Shown here: piece after piece, positions 58,497-64,000 of the stretch
How positions within the stretch are numbered: position 1 is the stretch's first letter
Layout: every line of letters starts with the position of its first letter
Assembly: GCA_946699065.1 (NCBI GenBank)
Contig: CAMPDV010000057.1
Location: 868,001 to 932,000, forward strand
DNA length: 64,000 nucleotides
Direction of reading: 5' to 3'
DNA from: Loxodes magnus
Lineage: Eukaryota; Ciliophora; Karyorelictea; Loxodida; Loxodidae
Notes under the pieces: generated by a model
The model's input: only the letters and a program-made list of their open reading frames with translations
The model's database searches: none
What the model was told of the DNA's origin: nothing
Made by a program: the position numbers and the translations under genes

Positions 58497-61400
58497 ATGA
58501 GTAGTGGAAGCTAATAACTAAGCTATTACCTCACCTAACCTAGAAACTCTTTACACTAGTATTAATCAGAATCTTTAAACGCTTCTCTTAATCCCGCTTC
58601 GAGATATTTGAACAGCTAGTATAATTATATACCTAAAACTCCTTAAAGCTTGTTGTTGTTATAGAATCAGTTTAGTAATGTTGATAGTAATAACCTAGCA
58701 AGGTGTTTTAACCCTGCTACTAATACAGTCTAATAGATATAAAGTCAACGTTTAAGCTATACGTTGAATCAAGAGATTTAAAACCCTAGAAGTGGCTAAA
58801 AATCTTTGCCTAAATCACTTTCTTAAGAAAGCGAATTGATGGCTAGAAAGCCTATTTTACAAAATATGAAAATTCATTAGTTTTCATAGCTAAATCAGAA
58901 GTAAATATCACCCTAGAATTCTTAGAAGTACTAAGATAGACTACTCTTCTATAAGCAAAGGAAGTTAAATAAGATAAGGAAAAGATAGATTCAATGCTTA
59001 ACTTAGAGACTTAAAAACCTTGATGGAGACTAAATTGCAGATAATCATCTTACGCCTTAGTCAATTTCTCATCGACCTTAAACTGGTAACCAGAAAAGCG
59101 ATTCATGCTTGAATTTAGGAAGCTAAGAGCTTATTTAGGACTCAAACTTTTTGCAATGTTCTGACGCAGAAGATTTTCTAAACAACTACCATCAGTAAAA
59201 GTAGTTAGTTCAGTACAAGCTTTAGGTATAGTAGATAAAATAACAACTTGAGTAGAAAATTAACGAATAGAACTAACCTCAAGTTAATAAGGCTCAGAGC
59301 ATTGAGTAAGAAATCTAAAGACTAGTCTAGAAGCAGAAAGAGGTTAAGTAGAGAATATAGGAAGCTAAAGCTTTAAGAAGTACTTCTAGTAAAGAAGCAG
59401 CTCAATATAAAGATGTATCTTAGTTGTAAGAAGCAGGAAACAACTAGTATCTCTCAAACCCTTTTATGTAGTAGTAGAAAGAGGAACTGGATAATAAAAA
59501 CCTTCAAAATCAGTATTAGAGAAATACTAATAAAGATCAGAATACGGCATAGTAAAGCAACTATCTACAGCAGAATAGAAAAGAGAACTAGAATTAGGAA
59601 TAATTAACTGTAGAAGCAAGCAAAGAAAATATAGAAAAGATTGGCTAAAGATTTTAAAAAGCATTTAGTGTCTGAAATCAAAATATGTAGGAAGAGTAGG
59701 AAAATAAAGCTGATAAGATATCAAGTTACAGACAAATTTTGGGTGAGGAAATATAGAAGGATCTAGAAAATAAAAAGTAAGAATGACTGATTTATAATAA
59801 AAGCTTAGATTATCTATAGAAATAAGAATTATATAAAAGGGGCATTTCCTCTCCAAAAGAAAGATTGAGAGAAGATCTACGTGATTAGTATCCTTTATCT
59901 TAGAATTTTACGTAGCTTTAAAAGAGCAAAAGTGGATAAAAAACAATTTAAAAAGAACCGCTTCAGCTTAAGTAAACAAGATCTGATAACGTAGCAAAAA
60001 TAAAAGCTCTAAGCTAAGGAAATAGCCCTAGAACTGGAAATGTAAATTTTAAAGAACCTCTTTCATCTTAAAAGTAAAGATCCATATCAGAGCATTCTTT
60101 AAAAAAGGAATGACATTCTGATAGCAAAAGACTCTAGCTTCATTCATAGGCTGCTAACCAAAAATAATACGAAGATGAATGAGTTTTGAATGAAGGAGAA
60201 ATGTATAACTTTCATATGACAGATCTTGAGAAATAACCCTTGATAAGAGATTCTCTTTCTTATGAAAATTTATAGGAGAGACTTATTTAGTCCTAAGGAA
60301 GCAATGAAAAAGAATAACAAAGTAACGATAGGAATAAGAACTTTAATCAAATTAAGCTTAAAAGTCCATAAATTTAAGCAGTTACTACCCAGTAAAACTA
60401 AGAGGATGATTTGTAAAGTTAAAAAGACTAACCTGATAATGAATTTAGTAGGAAGCATCATAATAACTAGAATTTTCTTACTTAAACATATTAAGAAAAA
60501 GAAACTGAAAAAACCATAAATCAGAAAGAAGGAAAAACGCAAAATTATAAAGCTAGCAATCAAAGAGTTCGGGGGGTATAAAAAAAGCAAAGTTAGTAAA
60601 AAATAAAAATTTAGAGTCCTAATGAGAAGATAAAAGTATAAATACTTCAGAACTAAACCAACTTAAACAAAGTAAATACTCCTTCATCATAAAAAAGTAA
60701 GTAAGTAGTACAAGCATAAAAGAATAAAAAGGTTCAAAGCAGTCTTTAGTCAAATTAGAAGTAAAGTGGTTTAAATAAAAAAATAAAGGCAAAAATATAG
60801 TAAAAAGCACCTGTAATAAAAAAGGTTAATAGATCCCATCTAAAGCAAAAAGTCTAAAGAAGCTATTCAAACGATGAAAGTTCATTAATAGAAGATGAAA
60901 ACACTAATATACAGTTTATAAGGCAAAACATACCTAATACATCATAATAGTTGAAATTCAAAGGTAGCAGACTAAGTAATAGCAGCAATATATACGAAAG
61001 CAACTAATTAAAATAAGGCTTATAAAAGTAGAAGACACATAACTAGGAGATATTGTAAGAGGAGCTATTTATTTTTCGATAAAGCAAAAGTATAGAGCAT
61101 AGCCAATTAGACTGAAATATGGAATTTGGAAGTTCTGCTTAAGCTTAAGAAAGATCTTCTATCAATGAAATTAATAAGAGACTAAATAGGAAAAATTTTT
61201 AACTGAATGATTTATCTTATAGCATGAATTTCTTAGAAGAGACTAAATAAAAAAATGAATTGAATCAGTCAAGAGAGTCGAATGAGTGAGAGGAAGTATT
61301 TACTATACTCTAGCCACCTTAGCCAATTGAATATCCTTCTAAAATAAGTGAATCTGGATACCTGGAAGGCGAATCCTCATCAAACTACGAATGTTAGCAA

Positions 61401-63243
61401 ATAATAAACACAATAAATCAATTTAACCATAACGAAAAAAAACTAAACGGTCAAACAAACGAGCAGACTAAATTAAAAAGTGAAACATCTCTAGACATCG
61501 TTAAGAAAGTATTAAATGAAATAAAGATAAAAGATCCTTCGAACTAGATTGATAGTATTCCTCAAAAAGAAACTGGAGAAGGTAAAAAAGATAAGACAGA
61601 GTTATTTTCACTAAGAGAAATGTAAGAATAGTAAGAAAGTAAACTATAAGCAAAGAATCTAAGTTCGATCCATAATAAGAAATATTATAAAAGTCATACT
61701 TAGAATTCACTCTATTCAGATTCAGAATTCTCTCATATAAGCTGCTCTTTTGAAGATAATTTTAAAAAAAATTAAAATGCAGCCTATAAAAGGAAATAGT
61801 TCTTAACTCCTAAGAATAAGAAAATTCCAGAGAAGTTTATCAGCTTAAAAAGCAGGAAGTGAGTAAGACAGAACAGAAATTTAAGAGTAGGGCTAATGAA
61901 TCTACAGAGCAATTTAGACAAAGATATATAAGAAAGTTAATACTTTTGCACTTTATAAAAGAAGGATACTTTAGTGAAATCCTAATCATAATAGACTACA
62001 CCTTCTAATAAATAATTAAAGAAAATCTAACACTCCTAGTCAGTTTTATTTACAAAAGGAAATTAGTAAAGTAGAAATAGTTCCAAGTTGCTAACTTAAA
62101 AAAGTAGAAGTCTAATAGAACCAAAAAACAATGTGAGTAGAGAGAAATTAAACCTTAAGTAAAACGTATAACAAAAGGGTAGAAAAGAAAAACTTAAAGT
62201 TACTAAAATAAAGAAAGAGCTACTAAAAAACGCTAATCAGAAAGACTAGACAAAACAGATTTCAGAATACAAAAGTTAGCAAAAATTAATACCTATTTAA
62301 GAAGCTTTTCAATAGTAAAATCCTTGTGGAAATAATTAGCATCAAACATATTAAAAAATATATAAAGAAAAAATTTAGAAGTAAAGCACATCAAGTTAAA
62401 CATTTCTTAAGTCTAAAAAAGTAATTCAAACTCCTAGTTCAAAGCAATCTCCTTAGAAAGGCTATAATGCTATTTAAAAGCAAGAAAAATCTAAAAAATA
62501 GACATAGTAAATAAAAACTTACAGTAAGTAGAGTAAGTTTACTACTTAAACCACCAAATTAGATCTAAATTATAGAAATTAAAACTAAAAATCACCTTCA
62601 CAATTTCCAGAAATACAGTTAAACGAAAGAAGCTCTTTGGAAATTGAAGAAGTTTAAGATGGATCTGATTTAACTGAGAATAATAGTAAAATTATGACTT
62701 GTTACAGAGATGGAATAAAGGAGATTCACTACAAAAATGGAACCTGAAAAGAGGTATTTTGTTTAATCTTTAGATTCACTCAGATGGATTCTAAATAATT
62801 TACTTTAAGAATGGAGATATAAAATAAAAATTTGCCGATAAGCACGAAGTCTATCAATTTAGCACAACAAAAACTGTATAAACTACGTTTAACGATGGAC
62901 TGAAAATAATAGACTTCAATAATCAACAGGTTGAAAAACATTTTCCTGATGGAAGTAAAGAAATTAAATTTCCAGATGGAACAATAAAGCAAATTTTTAA
63001 GAATGGAGAAACAGAAATAAAGTTTGCAGATGGATTAATATAAAAAGAATTTTTAAATGGGGTAAAGTAAATCTACTATGCAAACGGAAAAATAGTAAGC
63101 TTTAAGTTTAGGATATAATAAAGCCTAAAAAGTATAGGATTAAAAAATCGAAAGCAATAATTAAGAGTGAGAGTAGATGTTAAAAACCATTATTCTGTAA
63201 CTTTAGTAAAAATCTGCTTATAATAATATTTCATTTTTCATGA
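58497..63243 (+). CDS. SAS4: Centriole assembly protein SAS-4/CPAP
   Basis: 1,569 aa: ATG 58,497, introns at 62,754-62,773 (20 nt) and 63,095-63,111 (17 nt), TGA 63,241-63,243, whole codons after splicing. Residues 1-1,380 are Q-, K-, S- and N-rich with coiled coils and basic patches. Residues about 1,385-1,530 are the G-box (TCP10/CENPJ C-terminal) domain of repeating beta hairpins: D-G-I-K-E-I-H-Y-K-N-G-T-W, F-P-D-G-S-K-E-I-K-F-P-D-G-T, G-E-T-E-I-K-F-A-D-G, Q-V-E-K-H-F-P-D-G. SAS-4 brings tubulin to the growing centriole or basal body, and its G-box binds STIL/Ana2-type partners. Several in-frame TGA are W, including one in the G-box. The exact start is uncertain. Confidence 0.88.
62754..62773 (+). 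other. Intron, 20 nt
   Basis: GTATTTTGTTTAATCTTTAG, inside the G-box; removal gives T-W-K-E then I-H-S-D-G-F. Confidence 0.8.
63095..63111 (+). other. Intron, 17 nt
   Basis: GTAAGCTTTAAGTTTAG after A-N-G-K-I; leads to D-I-I-K-P-K-K and a TGA stop. Confidence 0.65.
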
Positions 63244-63607
63244 ATTACTCATACTAAGACTCAGCATAATATACCTAAAATGTTATATTAAAGTTAAATC
63301 TTAGAGACTTTAAATTTGCTGTTTATATATTGCATTTTAACTAAAGTTATAGTTTGCTGATATGATTATAGAAGGTATTTAACAAACCATAAGTAAAATT
63401 TGGTGCATTATCCTTAATTTGGATATTAAGAATAATATAAAATAACTACCTTATTTATATTAGCATCTTAGTAGAGCCTAAAAAGAGTTATGCTGTATTG
63501 CTAGATTACTAACTCTTATGCTTATATTATTGTATTCAAATAATGCAGATAAAGAAAGTTTTTTAATGGTTTGGATAATATTTATGCTCTGCTCATCTAG
63601 TTTGTCT
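63244..63607. other. Stretch between convergent genes
   Basis: 3' side of SAS4 and of the MORN gene. A minus-strand frame at 63,478-63,660 reads [15 protein letters not shown] and might be a further exon of the MORN gene. Not resolved. Confidence 0.3.
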
Positions 63608-64000
63608 TCAATAAATTTAAAAATTGAATGTATATAGTAATAGTAGTTTAATAGGGACAAGAGTTAGAAATAAAAAAATTATTTATTCACATTTTAACTA
63701 ACTAGCTTCTACATTATAATCCAACCACTTTATCCTTCTCCCATCTTCCCATAAGCCTTTTCTAGCTATACCATCAGGCATGACATATAAGCCTTCTCCA
63801 TGTTATTTTCCATTTTTTCAATAACCTTGATATTTTCTACCATCAGCCCATGTATATATTCCATAACCATGTTTTTTGTCATTTCTATATTGCCCATCAT
63901 ATTTTCTTCCGTCTTATCAACTATAGCAACCATTTCCATGCATATTATTGTTAAGTCATTATCCTTCATATTTTCTACCATCTAGTCAAGTGTATTTTCC
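63608..64000 (-). CDS. MORN-repeat protein, 5' part beyond window
   Basis: Partial: enters from the right edge. At least four MORN repeats: [51 protein letters not shown]. Four of the five W in these repeats are TGA and one is TGG. MORN proteins lie on membranes or cytoskeleton and often sit at cilia. After [10 protein letters not shown] the sequence turns hydrophobic and the first in-frame TGA is at 63,608, so the true end could be nearer 63,690. Confidence 0.85.

Noticed and set aside
60262..60590. Overlapping ORFs on both strands (85 and 106 aa under the standard code)
   Set aside because: They are out-of-frame and antisense shadows of the SAS4 frame.
63800..63985. Hydrophobic ORF on the plus strand
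   Set aside because: Antisense of the MORN repeats.
1..64000. Tetrahymena/Paramecium-type code (TGA only as stop)
   Set aside because: It would break the kinases, the MORN gene, EMC10 and others at conserved tryptophans.
1..64000. tRNA or rRNA genes
   Set aside because: No cloverleaf with the T-loop GTTC-AA pattern and no rRNA-like GC-rich block was found by eye; a covariance-model scan was not possible.

Overview
The window reads as nuclear DNA of a ciliate with an ambiguous code. Under the standard code almost nothing is open. With TAA and TAG read as glutamine and TGA read as tryptophan (while TGA also ends genes), long recognisable proteins appear on both strands. TGA falls on invariant tryptophans of protein kinases (W-M-A-P-E, D-I-W-S) and of MORN repeats, and the same codon ends the 14-3-3, EMC10, SAS-4 and UFL1-like genes. 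That combination matches the karyorelict code (NCBI table 27, Loxodes-type) and is close to the Condylostoma code (table 28). Most inferred introns are very short (17-28 nt, GT-AG), as in karyorelicts and heterotrichs. The DNA is very AT-rich by eye. The species is inference; the code is read from the sequence.

Positions 1-34,000 are AT-rich and loose. They hold four related minus-strand genes for TPR-repeat protein kinases (K1 to K4). K2 (8,968-11,019) and K3 (20,404-23,001) are intact; K1 and K4 carry frameshifts and look like pseudogenes. Between them lie an intact F-box/leucine-rich-repeat gene (25,175-26,929, minus), a relict TPR fragment, a coiled-coil gene divergent from K2, and several long open frames without a recognisable family. 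A pair of related dispersed repeats lies near 18.4-18.7 and 28.0-28.3 kb. Because few codons act as stops, any AT-rich frame can look protein-like, so many calls here are low confidence.

Positions 34,000-64,000 are gene-dense with richer codon use. In order: a small membrane protein (+), a 135-aa ORF (-), a coiled-coil protein with two zinc-binding clusters (+), the UFM1 E3 ligase UFL1 (-), a large Q-rich coiled-coil protein (+), a 14-3-3 protein (-), a possible cytoskeletal protein (+), a 69-aa acidic protein (-), two membrane proteins (+), tandem paralogues of an undescribed family (+), a double cyclic-nucleotide-binding-domain protein (+), EMC10 (+), a 1,569-aa SAS-4/CPAP centriole protein (+) and a MORN-repeat protein running off the right edge (-).

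Several products fit a cell with many basal bodies and cilia (SAS-4, MORN, cNMP-binding and coiled-coil proteins), and two belong to ER homeostasis (EMC10, UFL1). There is no operon logic. I saw no rRNA, tRNA or CRISPR array, and no intact transposon. The strongest signals are the dual-use TGA codon with internal alignment evidence, the very short introns, a conserved C-terminal tail on the TPR kinases, and the tandem family at 51.5-54.4 kb.
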